From Opitutaceae bacterium UBA2377 (GTDB lineage Bacteria > Verrucomicrobiota > Verrucomicrobiia > Opitutales > Opitutaceae), in the NCBI GenBank assembly GCA_002344205.1, contig DDSZ01000044.1, forward strand, positions 1-10,996: a DNA stretch of 10,996 nucleotides. Reading direction: 5' to 3'. Shown here piece by piece: positions 1 to 8,257 of the stretch. The notes under the pieces were generated by a model, which made no database searches, was not told where the DNA came from, and saw only the letters and a program-made list of their open reading frames with translations. A program made the translations under genes and the position numbers. The stretch's first letter is position 1. Each line of letters begins with the position of its first letter.

Positions 1-33
1 GCCGGTGATCAGCGCTTTTTTCATTCCCATCAT
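1..33 (-). CDS. N-terminus of a Rossmann-fold NAD(P)-dependent oxidoreductase (SDR or nucleotide-sugar dehydratase type), partial
   Basis: Reading leftwards, only eleven residues are visible: MMGMKKALITG. The block KKALITG is the usual first beta strand plus the first glycine of the dinucleotide-binding loop in short-chain dehydrogenases/reductases and in extended-SDR enzymes such as GDP-mannose 4,6-dehydratase. Three in-frame ATGs (31-33, 28-30 and 22-24) could start it; the last gives the most typical N-terminus, MKKALITG. No clear ribosome binding site favours any of them. The gene lies 38 bp after the stop of the FMN reductase on the same strand, so it could be the third gene of a valS-led unit. 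The family call rests on one short motif, and the substrate cannot be told. Confidence 0.45.
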   Translation of the reverse strand, partial: MMGMKKALITG

Positions 34-71
34 GGAGACGCGGCGCAGACCGGCCGACAAGTCCTGAAAAT

Positions 72-635
72 TCAGGCCAGCCGCGCCGCGGTCTGCACGA
101 GCTGCTGCGCCAAAGTGCGGACGCTTTTAACGGAACGCGCATCCTGCAACTGGCCGTCCGCGGCAAACGCCTCGTGCGCCTTGGGCAGCATGCACTGCGC
201 CGGCACGATGTGGCAGCCGAGGTGCAGCAGCAGGTGCCGGGCGTGCTGCAGCGAACGCACGCCGCCGAATGCGCCGGGCGAGGCCGAAACCACTGCCGCC
301 ACCTTGCCGGCCAGCGGGTTTTCATCGGCACGCGTGATCCAATCGATGGTATTCTTCAGCAGCGGGGTGATGAATGAGTTGTATTCCGGCGAGGCGATCA
401 GCAGGCCGTGATGCGAGCTCACCAGCTCAATCAGTTTCACCGCGTTGGCGGGCAGTCCCTGCGCCTCCTCCTCGTCGCCGTGGTAGAGCGGCAGGGCGTA
501 TTCGTTCAAATCCAGCAGCGTCACCTCAGCGCCGGCCGCCCGGGTTTCCGCCACGGCGACGGCGAGCAGTTTGCGGTTGAGGGATTCGCGCCGGGCGCTG
601 CCGGCGAAGGCGAGGATGCGTGGCGGATGGGACAT
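72..635 (-). CDS. NAD(P)H-dependent FMN reductase, flavodoxin-fold
   Basis: A 187-residue soluble protein of the NADPH-dependent FMN reductase family (ArsH, chromate reductase and azoreductase relatives). These enzymes move electrons from NAD(P)H through bound FMN to flavin, quinone, metal or azo acceptors; the acceptor here cannot be predicted. Visible motifs: the phosphate-binding loop GSARRESLN at residues 12-20, the FMN-contacting SPEYNSFITPLLKNTIDW at 82-99, and SPGAFGGVRSL at 119-129, the family's second conserved glycine-rich loop. The length is typical. The start is ATG 633-635, which places MSHPPRILAFAGSAR at the N-terminus and has GGGGG just upstream. The frame stays open to a codon at 684-686, but that would run into valS and adds residues unlike the family. 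The gene begins 13 bp after the valS stop, so the two are probably co-transcribed, though no functional link is obvious. Stop is TGA at 72-74. Confidence 0.9.
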   Translation of the reverse strand: MSHPPRILAFAGSARRESLNRKLLAVAVAETRAAGAEVTLLDLNEYALPLYHGDEEEAQGLPANAVKLIELVSSHHGLLIASPEYNSFITPLLKNTIDWITRADENPLAGKVAAVVSASPGAFGGVRSLQHARHLLLHLGCHIVPAQCMLPKAHEAFAADGQLQDARSVKSVRTLAQQLVQTAARLA

Positions 636-648
636 GCCCCCAGTAAAC

Positions 649-3384
649 TCAACCCAAGGCCCGGAGCAAGCGCTCGACCTCCGCATGTTTGGCCTGGAGG
701 TCGGCCAGTTGCTTGCGCGCGCCCGCCAGCACGGCCGGCGGCGCTTTGCTGACGAAGGCCTCGTTGCCCAGACGGGCCTCCGTGCCCGCGATGTGCTTGG
801 CCAGCGCGTCGCGTTCCTTGCTGAGCCGCGACCGCTCGGCCGCCGGGTCGCCGCCCTGGAGCTGGCGGATCAGGTTCCACGTGCCGAGCCCGGTGACGAC
901 CGCCGGGGCGTTGGGCGAAAGCGGGCCGCGGGTGATCGACGCGGCCCCGACCATGCGCTGGAGCTTGGCCAGGTTCGCCTCGATGTCGGCCCACTGGCGG
1001 TCCGCCGCCTCGACGACGAACTCGCTGTCTTTTTTCGCCGCCTCGCCGTTGTCGGCCTTCAGCGCGCGGAGCAGTGAGACGGTCTGCTTGACGCGCTCGA
1101 CCTCGGCCGCGGAGTTCTGGTTGATGACGAGGCCGTGCAGCACGGCGGAATTGGCCACAAACGAGGCGTCGTCATGCTGCGCCTGCTCGATGAACGTGCC
1201 CTCGGTCGCATAGCCCAGCAGGTGCCAGAGCTCCTCCGTGATGAAGGGGATGAACGGGTGCAACATCAGCAGCGTCTGCCGCAGCACGAGGTCCTGAATG
1301 GCGAGGCAGTTCTCCTTCAGCCCGGGCGACTGCAGCTTCGTCTTCGAGACCTCCACATACCAGTCGCAGAAATCATTCCAGAAAAACCCGTAGAGCGCCT
1401 GCACCGCCGCGCTGAACTCGAACTGCGCGAAATTGCGGTCCACCTCGCGGGTGACGCCGAGCATGCGGTCGAGGATGGCATGGTCGTCGGCATCGAAATT
1501 CGCCGCCTTGAGCCGGGACAGGATCGCCGAGAGCGAAGAGTTGTCCGCCATCCCGCCGCTCATCTGCCGGAAGCGGCACGCGTTCCAGAGCTTGTTGCAG
1601 AAATTCTTGCCGCTCTCGATGCGGTCTTCCTGGAAGCGGATGTCCTGGCCCTGCGGAGCGATGGACACGATGCCGAAGCGCAAACCGTCGGCGCCGTATT
1701 TGGCGATGAGGTCGAGCGGGTCGGGCGAGTTGCCGAGCGACTTAGACATCTTGCGGCCCTGCGCGTCGCGGATGATGCCGGTGAAATACACGTCCCGGAA
1801 CGGGATCCGCTTCGCCAGCGGCTGGCCGGGGTTCGTGTATTCGAGGCCGGCCATGATCATGCGCGCGACCCAGAAGAAGATGATGTCCGGCCCGGTCACG
1901 AGCGTGCTGGTCGGATAGAAGTGGTCGTAACCGGCCTTCGCCATCGCATCCTTGTCCGGCCAGCCGAGCGTCGCAAATGGCCAGAGCCACGACGAGGCCC
2001 AGGTGTCGAGCACGTCGTCCTCCTGCACCCAGTTTTCCTTGTCGGCCGGGCCCTCGAGCGAGACGTGGACCTTCTTCGGGTCCGCGAGCTCGGCCTCAGT
2101 GAGCTGCTCCTTGTCGAGGCCCTTGGCATACCACACCGGGATGCGATGCCCCCACCAAAGCTGACGGCTGATGCACCAGTCCTGGATATTTTCGAGCCAG
2201 TGCAGGTAAACTTTGGACCAGCGCTCGGGGTGAAACTTGATGTGCCCGTCGCGCACCGCGGCCTTGGCCTCCTCGACGCGCGGATATTTCAGCCACCACT
2301 GCCAGGTGAGGCGCGGCTCGATCGGCACATCGGCACGCTCGGAGTAGCCCACGTTGTTCTCGTAGGGCTCCTCCTTCACCAGTGCGCCGGCCTCCTTGAG
2401 CAGCTCGGCGGCCTGCTTCCGGCCGGCAAAACGGTCCAGGCCCGCGAGCGAGGGGCCGGCCAGCTCGTTGAGCGTGCCGTCGGCGTTGAGCACATCCACG
2501 ACCGGCAGCTTGTGCCGCAGGCCGATGTCGAAATCCACCTTGTCGTGCGCGGGCGTGATCTTGAGCGCACCGGAGCCGAATTCCTTGTCCACGGCGCTGT
2601 CCGCCACGATCGGAATCTCCGCCGCCGGGCCGATGGGCCGGCGCACTTTTTTCCCGATGAGCGCGGCGTAGCGCGGATCGTCCGGGTGCACCGCGATGGC
2701 CACGTCGCCCGGGATCGTCTCGGGCCGGGTGGTCTTCACCTCGATGAACTTGCCCGGCTGGTCCACGAGTTCGTAGCGCACCTGATAGAGGAAACCCTTC
2801 GCGGGCTTCATGATCACTTCCTCGTCGGAGAGCGCGGTGAGCGACACCGGGCACCAGTTGACCATGCGCTTGCCGCGGTAGATGTGGCCCTTCCGGAACA
2901 GATCGACGAACACGCCCAGCACGGCCTGCGAGTAGGCCGGATCCATCGTGAACTGCGTGCGATCCCAATCGCAGGAAGCGCCGAGCGCCTGCAACTGCTT
3001 CAGGATGATGCCGCCCTTCTCCTCGCGCCAGGCCCAGACCTTTTCGAGGAACTTCTCGCGGCCGAGGTCGCGGCGGTGCTGCTTCTGCTTGCGCAGCTCG
3101 CGCTCCACCACCGTCTGCGTCGCGATGCCGGCATGATCGGTGCCCGGCAGCCACATGGCCTCCTTCCCCTCCAGCCGCGCCCGGCGGATAAGGATGTCCT
3201 GGATGGTGTTGTTGAGCACATGGCCCATCGTGAGGACGCCCGTGACATTCGGCGGCGGGATGACCACGGAATAGGCCGGCTTGCCCGGCTGGACCCGGCC
3301 CGCAAACACCCCGGCGGCCTGCCAGGCGGCATACCACTTCTTTTCGACGTCCTGCGGTTCGTAACTCTTGGTGATCTCGGCCAT
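649..3384 (-). CDS. valS: Valyl-tRNA synthetase (class Ia)
   Basis: A 911-residue cytosolic enzyme that charges tRNA-Val with valine using ATP and edits mischarged threonine. Domains in order: N-terminal catalytic half with PPPNVTGVLTMGH (residues 43-55, the HIGH region) and PGTDHAGIATQ (80-90); CP1 editing domain with TTRPET (218-223) and KITPAHD (275-281); return to the catalytic core with WCISRQLWWGHRIPVW near 400-420; KMSKS at 545-549; helical anticodon-binding domain; and a C-terminal coiled-coil arm over roughly the last 70 residues, with the typical NEAFVSKAPPAV segment. Family length is about 880-950. The start is ATG 3382-3384 (MAEITKSYEPQDVEKKW); the frame stays open to 3921, but that part overlaps glnD and its promoter region. 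The HIGH motif reads T-M-G-H, with Thr52 in place of the usual His. No Shine-Dalgarno motif precedes the start. The gene is divergent from glnD and probably leads the FMN reductase gene. Confidence 0.97.
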   Translation of the reverse strand: MAEITKSYEPQDVEKKWYAAWQAAGVFAGRVQPGKPAYSVVIPPPNVTGVLTMGHVLNNTIQDILIRRARLEGKEAMWLPGTDHAGIATQTVVERELRKQKQHRRDLGREKFLEKVWAWREEKGGIILKQLQALGASCDWDRTQFTMDPAYSQAVLGVFVDLFRKGHIYRGKRMVNWCPVSLTALSDEEVIMKPAKGFLYQVRYELVDQPGKFIEVKTTRPETIPGDVAIAVHPDDPRYAALIGKKVRRPIGPAAEIPIVADSAVDKEFGSGALKITPAHDKVDFDIGLRHKLPVVDVLNADGTLNELAGPSLAGLDRFAGRKQAAELLKEAGALVKEEPYENNVGYSERADVPIEPRLTWQWWLKYPRVEEAKAAVRDGHIKFHPERWSKVYLHWLENIQDWCISRQLWWGHRIPVWYAKGLDKEQLTEAELADPKKVHVSLEGPADKENWVQEDDVLDTWASSWLWPFATLGWPDKDAMAKAGYDHFYPTSTLVTGPDIIFFWVARMIMAGLEYTNPGQPLAKRIPFRDVYFTGIIRDAQGRKMSKSLGNSPDPLDLIAKYGADGLRFGIVSIAPQGQDIRFQEDRIESGKNFCNKLWNACRFRQMSGGMADNSSLSAILSRLKAANFDADDHAILDRMLGVTREVDRNFAQFEFSAAVQALYGFFWNDFCDWYVEVSKTKLQSPGLKENCLAIQDLVLRQTLLMLHPFIPFITEELWHLLGYATEGTFIEQAQHDDASFVANSAVLHGLVINQNSAAEVERVKQTVSLLRALKADNGEAAKKDSEFVVEAADRQWADIEANLAKLQRMVGAASITRGPLSPNAPAVVTGLGTWNLIRQLQGGDPAAERSRLSKERDALAKHIAGTEARLGNEAFVSKAPPAVLAGARKQLADLQAKHAEVERLLRALG

Positions 3385-3492
3385 GGGCGGTGCGGATGGT
3401 TGAACCGCCGAGAAAACCCCGCAGCCCACCGCTAGGCAAGTGGTTAAATCCCCTCGCGCCCTCCTCCAAATTGATTTCACTCGCCGTTCTTC
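3385..3492. promoter_or_regulatory. Divergent intergenic region between valS and glnD
   Basis: This 108-bp spacer separates two genes pointing away from each other, so promoters for both must lie in it or in the first codons. I see no convincing sigma-70 pair for glnD. For valS a loose candidate reads TTGGAG, 17 bp, TAACCA on the minus strand around 3445-3475, but the -10 element is poor. Neither gene has a Shine-Dalgarno sequence in front of its start. There is no T-box-like leader and no strong hairpin. The function is inferred from gene orientation. Confidence 0.4.
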
Positions 3493-6282
3493 ATGTCCAC
3501 GCCGACTCCCGTCGTTCTGCCCAAGCTGGCTCTCCCTGCCGCCACCCCCGCCGCCCAACGGCTCGCGGCCTGCAAGGACTTTCTGCGCACGGCCGACGAG
3601 GAAATCCGTCGGCGGCACCAGGCCGGGGCTTCCGGTCTGGAAGTCGCCCGCGCCCGCTCCGCCGTTATCGACGAGCTGCTCCGCGCGCTCTTCGCCAACG
3701 CCCTCGCCTCCTACCAGCAACCCGGTCAGGCCCTGCCCGCCCCGGTTGCCCTCGTCGCGCTCGGCGGCTACGGCCGCGGCGAACTCAGCCCCTTGAGCGA
3801 TGTGGACGTGATGTTCCTCTTTCCGGCCAAGACCAAGCCCGCCGTGGTCAAGCCCCTGCAGGAGCACCTCTCCAACGAGATCCTCTACCCGCTCTGGGAT
3901 TGCGACCTGAAGGTCGGCCACTCCACGCGCAACGTGGACGAGGTCTTCATCGAGGCCCGCAAGGACATCCAGACGAAGACCGCGCTCCTCGAGTCCCGCC
4001 TCATCGCCGGCTCCGCCTCGCTCTACGAGACCTTCGCCTCCGCCTACCGCAGCTACTTCACCGCGGAAAACCCCAAGGGCTACATCGCCTCGCGGCTGGA
4101 AGACCAGAACCAGCGCCGCATCAAGTATGGTGACACGGTCTTCCTACAGGAGCCCGACATCAAGAACGGCGTCGGCGGCCTGCGCGACTACCAGAACACC
4201 CTGTGGATGGCGCGGGTGAAGCTCGGCATCACCACCATGGACGAGCTGGCCGACCAGAACTACCTCGCCCCCACCGAGATCGCCGCCTTCCACGAGGCCT
4301 ACGATTTTCTCCTGCGCATCCGCAACGAGCTGCATTTCCTCGTCCGCCACCCCACCGACCTGCTCGACCTCGAAAACCAGACCCGCATGGCCGGCAACCT
4401 CGGCTACCTCCAGCCCGTGGAGCTGGAGCGGGTCGAGCGCTTCATGGCGGACTACTACCGCGCCGCCCGGACGATCTACCGCGTTTCCCGCCTCGTCGAA
4501 AACCGGCTGGCGCTCTCCCTCGAGCAGGACGACACCGGGAAAATCTCCTTCCGCGAGGTCCTGCGCGCCCAACGTTACCAGCGCACCAAGCGGCTCGATG
4601 GCTTCATCCTGCGCGGCCGGGAGCTCGCCGCCGAGAAGCCGCAGGTCTTTGCCGAAAACCCCGCGCGCCTCATCCGCGTCTTCCGCCACTGCCAGCAACT
4701 GGACTGCACGCCGGATTTCCACCTCGCCGAGCTTATCCGCGGGCAGGTCGGCCTCATCACCCCCGAGGTCGTGAATTCGCCCGACGCCAACGCCAGCTTT
4801 CGCGCCATCCTTTCCCAGCCCGGCGCGGTTTTCCCCACCCTCCGGCTGATGCACGAGCTCGGCGTGCTCGGACGCTTCATCCCGGAGTTCGACCACCTCA
4901 CCTGCATGGTGCAGCACGAGTATTATCACCGCTACACGGCCGATGTGCATGTGCTTAACACCATCCGGGAGCTCGACGAGGTCTTCACCCAGGCCGGGCC
5001 CGGCACCCTCAAATACCGGGAGGCGCTCCACGAAACCACCGATCCCGACCTGCTTTACCTCATCCTCCTGCTGCACGACATCGGCAAGGCCGAGGGCATC
5101 ATGGGGCACGCCGAAAGCGGCGTGCGTATCGCCGGCCCCATCATGGACCGGCTGGCCGTGCCCGACCGGATGCGAAAGGTGGTTTCCTTCGTCATAAAAA
5201 ATCATCTCATCATGGCACGATTCTGGCAGAAGCGGGATGTTGATGACCCCCAGACCGCCGCCGCTTTTGCCGAGATCGTCGAGGATGCCGAACAGCTTCA
5301 CTACCTTTACGTCCACACCTTCTGCGATGCGCGGGGCACCGCCGCCAGCCTCTGGAACGGCTACAAGGACACCCTCCACACCACCCTTTATCTCACCACG
5401 CTCGAACGTTTGAATCTTGGCGACGCCATTCACGCCAACTATCAGGAACGCAAGCTCATGACCCAACAGGAACTCATCGCCCGGAAGATCCCCGGCATCA
5501 GCAGCGACGAAATCATCGCCCACTTCGGCCTGCTGCCGGAGCGCTATTTCGTTTACGCCGACACCGACGAGATTGCCCTGCACATCTCGATGGTCAACCG
5601 GCTCCTCAAGTCCATCTCCGGCGCGGACTCCGTCGGCTCCCTCCGCCCGGTGATCGACTGGCAGGATGACCTCAACCGCTCCCTCACCATCGTGAACGTC
5701 GTCACCTGGGACCGGGCCGGCCTGTTCTACAAGCTCGCCGGGGCCTTCAGCGTGGCCGGCCTCTCCATCCTCAGCGCCAAGGTCATCTCCCGCACCGACC
5801 ACATCGCCATCGACACCTTCTACGTCGTCGAACCCGGCCGCGGCGTCGTGCAGAGCGCCGCCGCCCAGGAAACCTTCGCCAAGACCATCGAGAACGCCCT
5901 CGTCAGCAACCGCGACCTCTACCCCGAGATCCTCGCGCAGGCCAAAAAGACCGCCAGCCGCTTCACCACCAACGGCCACGACGGTCCCCACGCCTCCATC
6001 CCCCCCACCGTGGAGGTTTACCACGAGCTTTCCATGGAGCGCACCATCGTGGAGATTCAGGCCCGCGACCAGATCGGCCTGCTCTACCGGCTCGCCAAAA
6101 CCATCTCCGACCAAGGCTTCGACATCACTTTCGCCCGCATCGGCACGGAGCGCGGCGTCGCCATCGACACCTTTTACATCGAGAGCTCCGACCCCGCCCG
6201 TCCCGCCGCCTCCACCCGCCTCCACGCCCTGCGCGACACCTTGCTCGAGATCATCAAGCCGGCCGAAACCGCTGCGGTCTGA
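3493..6282 (+). CDS. glnD: Bifunctional uridylyltransferase/uridylyl-removing enzyme (PII sensor)
   Basis: A 929-residue cytosolic enzyme that attaches UMP to, and removes it from, PII signalling proteins (GlnB/GlnK) according to glutamine level, and so controls nitrogen assimilation. Order of parts: nucleotidyltransferase domain with GGYGRGELSPLSDVDV (residues 91-106; the metal-binding acidic pair is D103 and D105); the GlnD linker signature KNGVGGLRDYQ (224-234); HEYYHRYTADVHVL (475-488) leading into the HD uridylyl-removing domain with HDIGK (528-532) and GHAESG (538-543); then two C-terminal ACT domains, WDRAGLFYKLAGAF (739-752) and RDQIGLLYRLAKTI (858-871), which bind glutamine in characterised family members. 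Length matches the family (about 850-950), and both catalytic centres look intact. The start is ATG 3493-3495; no Shine-Dalgarno motif is present. No PII gene is in the window. The histidine kinase gene follows on the same strand after 147 bp. Confidence 0.96.
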   Translation: MSTPTPVVLPKLALPAATPAAQRLAACKDFLRTADEEIRRRHQAGASGLEVARARSAVIDELLRALFANALASYQQPGQALPAPVALVALGGYGRGELSPLSDVDVMFLFPAKTKPAVVKPLQEHLSNEILYPLWDCDLKVGHSTRNVDEVFIEARKDIQTKTALLESRLIAGSASLYETFASAYRSYFTAENPKGYIASRLEDQNQRRIKYGDTVFLQEPDIKNGVGGLRDYQNTLWMARVKLGITTMDELADQNYLAPTEIAAFHEAYDFLLRIRNELHFLVRHPTDLLDLENQTRMAGNLGYLQPVELERVERFMADYYRAARTIYRVSRLVENRLALSLEQDDTGKISFREVLRAQRYQRTKRLDGFILRGRELAAEKPQVFAENPARLIRVFRHCQQLDCTPDFHLAELIRGQVGLITPEVVNSPDANASFRAILSQPGAVFPTLRLMHELGVLGRFIPEFDHLTCMVQHEYYHRYTADVHVLNTIRELDEVFTQAGPGTLKYREALHETTDPDLLYLILLLHDIGKAEGIMGHAESGVRIAGPIMDRLAVPDRMRKVVSFVIKNHLIMARFWQKRDVDDPQTAAAFAEIVEDAEQLHYLYVHTFCDARGTAASLWNGYKDTLHTTLYLTTLERLNLGDAIHANYQERKLMTQQELIARKIPGISSDEIIAHFGLLPERYFVYADTDEIALHISMVNRLLKSISGADSVGSLRPVIDWQDDLNRSLTIVNVVTWDRAGLFYKLAGAFSVAGLSILSAKVISRTDHIAIDTFYVVEPGRGVVQSAAAQETFAKTIENALVSNRDLYPEILAQAKKTASRFTTNGHDGPHASIPPTVEVYHELSMERTIVEIQARDQIGLLYRLAKTISDQGFDITFARIGTERGVAIDTFYIESSDPARPAASTRLHALRDTLLEIIKPAETAAV

Positions 6283-6322
6283 GCCAAGCGGTTCCACCGG
6301 CGATCCGGCATTCCTGCACTTT

Positions 6323-6362
6323 GGCGCGGCCGCGCCCGTAGGGTCGGACCCCCGGGCCGACC
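6323..6362. repeat. Pair of GC-rich palindromes downstream of glnD
   Basis: Bases 6323-6336 (GGCGCGGCCGCGCC) are a perfect 14-bp palindrome containing a NotI site. Five bases later, 6342-6362 form a second hairpin: GGTCGG (6342-6347), a bulged A, CCC, a two-base turn, GGG, then CCGACC (6357-6362). No T-run follows either one, so a classic rho-independent terminator is unlikely, though they could still slow transcription or shield the 3' end of glnD mRNA. The texture resembles interspersed palindromic repeats of high-GC genomes; whether copies exist elsewhere cannot be seen here. Confidence 0.55.
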
Positions 6363-6429
6363 GCTAAGTTCGAATGCCATCTCGGGGAATTTCTGGCCAT
6401 CGCCGCGGCATCCATCAAAACTGCCCGTC

Positions 6430-8178
6430 GTGGCCAATAATCCCGCACAGAATCCCGGCTATCCGGTATCCGCGATCCCCGATCCGGCCTCGCCCACTCC
6501 CGATCCGGTTTCGACGGCGCTCTACACCCTCGCCAGCCTCGCCGGGCGCGCCCACGACGCCGGGTCCGCCGCGCATACCGCCTTCGAGGTGATCCGGCAG
6601 ACCCTGCGCGCCCAGAGCGGCGGACTCTTGCTCCTCAATCCCGACACCAGCCGCTTGGAATTGGAGGTCCACCACAACCTGCCCGCCGACGACAACCGCC
6701 TCGCCTTCGATCTCGGCCAAGGCTTGCCCGGCTGGGTCGCCCTTCACGCCCAGCCCCTGCTGGCCGCCGACGCCGGCAGTGACCTCCGCTACAGGGCAGT
6801 GCGGCCGGATGTCCGCAGCCAGATGGCCGTGCCGCTACTCGCGGATGAACAGGTGCTCGGCGTCATCGTGCTCGACCGCCTGCACCCCGCCGCCGGGTTC
6901 GTGCCGGAAGACCTCGATCTGCTCGTTCGGCTTACCGATGAAGCCGCCCGCGCTCTTCGCCGGCTTTGGCACTGGGAACAGCTCCAGGGCAAAGCCCGCC
7001 AGCTCGAGACGCTTATCACCACCGGCCAGTCGCTCGTCGCCAAGCTGGAGCCGCAGGAGCTTTTCGACGCCCTCACCCGTGACGCCCGGCAGATGCTCGG
7101 CAGCCGCGCGGCGGCGCTCTACCTCCACGATCCCGGCCGGGAGACGATGCGCTGCGTCTCCCTCGCCGCGGGCAGCATCATCCCGCTGCCGGCCGGCGAC
7201 CTGCCGGTTAGCGCCTGTCTCACCGGCGTCACCGTCAATACCCGCCGCCAGGCGGAGTTTGCCGACGTGCAGTCCGCCGAGTTCAACGGACTCGCGGACA
7301 TCCCCGCCGAGCCCGGCCTGCGCTCCGTCCTCGTCACCCCGCTGATCTACGAACAGGAGGTGCTCGGCGCGCTGGCCGTCTTCGGCGACCGCATCCGCCG
7401 TTTCGACAACGATGCCAAGCGCCTCTGCGCCGGCCTCGCCAGTCTCGGGGCCGTCGCCCTCCAGAACGCCCGGCTCTACGCCCGCGCCTTCCAAAGCGAG
7501 GAGACGCTGCGCAAAAACGAACGCCTCACCACCCTCGGCCTGCTCGCCGCCGAGATCGCCCACGAGATCCGCAACCCGCTCACCGTGCTCAAGCTCCTCC
7601 ACGGCGGCCTCGGGCTGGACTTTGCCGACGGCGACCCCCGCCGCACCGACATGCGCGTCATCGGGGAAAAGCTCGACCAGCTCGAGAGCATCGTCACCCG
7701 CGTCCTCCAGTTCGGCAAGACCACCGGCAGCCTGCATTCGCGCTGGGCCCTGGCCGACCTCGTGCAGGACACGCTCGTCCTCCTCCGCCCCAAGCTCGCG
7801 CAGGCCAAGGTGCAGTGCCGCTTCGAGCCGCCGGCCCAACCCGTCATGGTCGAGGTCCACAAGGGCCAGCTCCAGCAGGTCCTCCTCAACCTCCTGCTCA
7901 ACTCCATGCAGGCCATGCCCGAGGGCGGCCTCATCACCCTCACCCTCGGCACCACCGGCCCCGCCGCCACCCTCGACCTCACGGACACCGGCGGCGGCAT
8001 CGCCCCCGGGCTGCAGCCGCGCATCTTCGACTCCTTCCTCTCCGGCCGCGAGGACGGCACCGGCCTCGGCCTCGCCATCGCCAAGCGCGTCATGCTCAGC
8101 CACCACGGCGATATCACCCTCGTATCCACCGACCCCGCCGGCACCACGATGCGCCTCACCCTCCCCTTCTCCCGCTAA
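6430..8178 (+). CDS. Soluble sensor histidine kinase with two GAF domains
   Basis: A 582-residue cytosolic two-component kinase. A proline-rich N-terminal stretch (about 1-28) leads into GAF domain 1 (about 35-180, with QMAVPLLADEQVLGVIVLD near 131-149) and GAF domain 2 (about 200-350, with SVLVTPLIYEQEVLGALAVFGD near 299-320). The dimerisation/phospho-acceptor helix contains AEIAHEIRNPLT, with H378 the predicted phosphorylated residue. The ATPase domain shows the N box (LLNLLLNSMQAMPEGG, 485-500), the G1 box DTGGGIAP (519-526) and the G2 box GTGLGLAI (543-550). There are no membrane segments, so it must sense an internal ligand or redox state through the GAF domains. The compact HEIRNP and FDSFLSGREDGTGLGL style resembles NtrB/AtoS-type kinases, which usually pair with sigma-54 regulators; no regulator is in the window. 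The start is GTG 6430-6432, with no Shine-Dalgarno motif and the frame open further upstream, so the exact N-terminus is uncertain. It may share regulation with glnD. Confidence 0.93.
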   Translation: MANNPAQNPGYPVSAIPDPASPTPDPVSTALYTLASLAGRAHDAGSAAHTAFEVIRQTLRAQSGGLLLLNPDTSRLELEVHHNLPADDNRLAFDLGQGLPGWVALHAQPLLAADAGSDLRYRAVRPDVRSQMAVPLLADEQVLGVIVLDRLHPAAGFVPEDLDLLVRLTDEAARALRRLWHWEQLQGKARQLETLITTGQSLVAKLEPQELFDALTRDARQMLGSRAAALYLHDPGRETMRCVSLAAGSIIPLPAGDLPVSACLTGVTVNTRRQAEFADVQSAEFNGLADIPAEPGLRSVLVTPLIYEQEVLGALAVFGDRIRRFDNDAKRLCAGLASLGAVALQNARLYARAFQSEETLRKNERLTTLGLLAAEIAHEIRNPLTVLKLLHGGLGLDFADGDPRRTDMRVIGEKLDQLESIVTRVLQFGKTTGSLHSRWALADLVQDTLVLLRPKLAQAKVQCRFEPPAQPVMVEVHKGQLQQVLLNLLLNSMQAMPEGGLITLTLGTTGPAATLDLTDTGGGIAPGLQPRIFDSFLSGREDGTGLGLAIAKRVMLSHHGDITLVSTDPAGTTMRLTLPFSR

Positions 8179-8190
8179 CAATCGCTCTCT

Positions 8191-8220
8191 TTCTCGTTCT
8201 CGTAATCCTTCTCGTTCTCG
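8191..8220. repeat. 18-bp-period tandem polypyrimidine repeat
   Basis: TTCTCGTTCTCG occurs at 8191-8202 and again at 8209-8220, spaced by TAATCC, giving an 18-bp period inside a wider CT-rich stretch (about 8184-8229) that starts just after the histidine kinase stop. The opposite strand is purine-rich (GAGAACGAGAA pattern). It contains no hairpin and no T-run long enough for a terminator. It may be a simple-sequence repeat or one member of a dispersed family. Confidence 0.6.
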
Positions 8221-8257
8221 CCCTGTCCCCCATTCGGCAGCTTGGAAACATAACCAG

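Noticed and set aside
1135..3435. Plus-strand open frame of 766 codons opposite valS
   Set aside because: It is antisense to a clear valyl-tRNA synthetase. GC-rich codon use leaves long open antisense frames, and its translation shows no domain, only His/Arg/Leu-rich low-complexity sequence.
3385..3492. T-box riboswitch in the valS leader
   Set aside because: The spacer is only 108 bp and shows no specifier hairpin, T-box sequence or terminator.
3385..3921. N-terminal extension of valS up to 3921
   Set aside because: The frame is open, but it would overlap glnD antisense, and the family N-terminus (MAEITKSYEPQDVEKKW) begins at 3384.
4144..6297. Minus-strand open frame of 717 codons opposite glnD
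   Set aside because: It is the antisense shadow of glnD, Gly/Val/Asp-rich with no recognisable motif.
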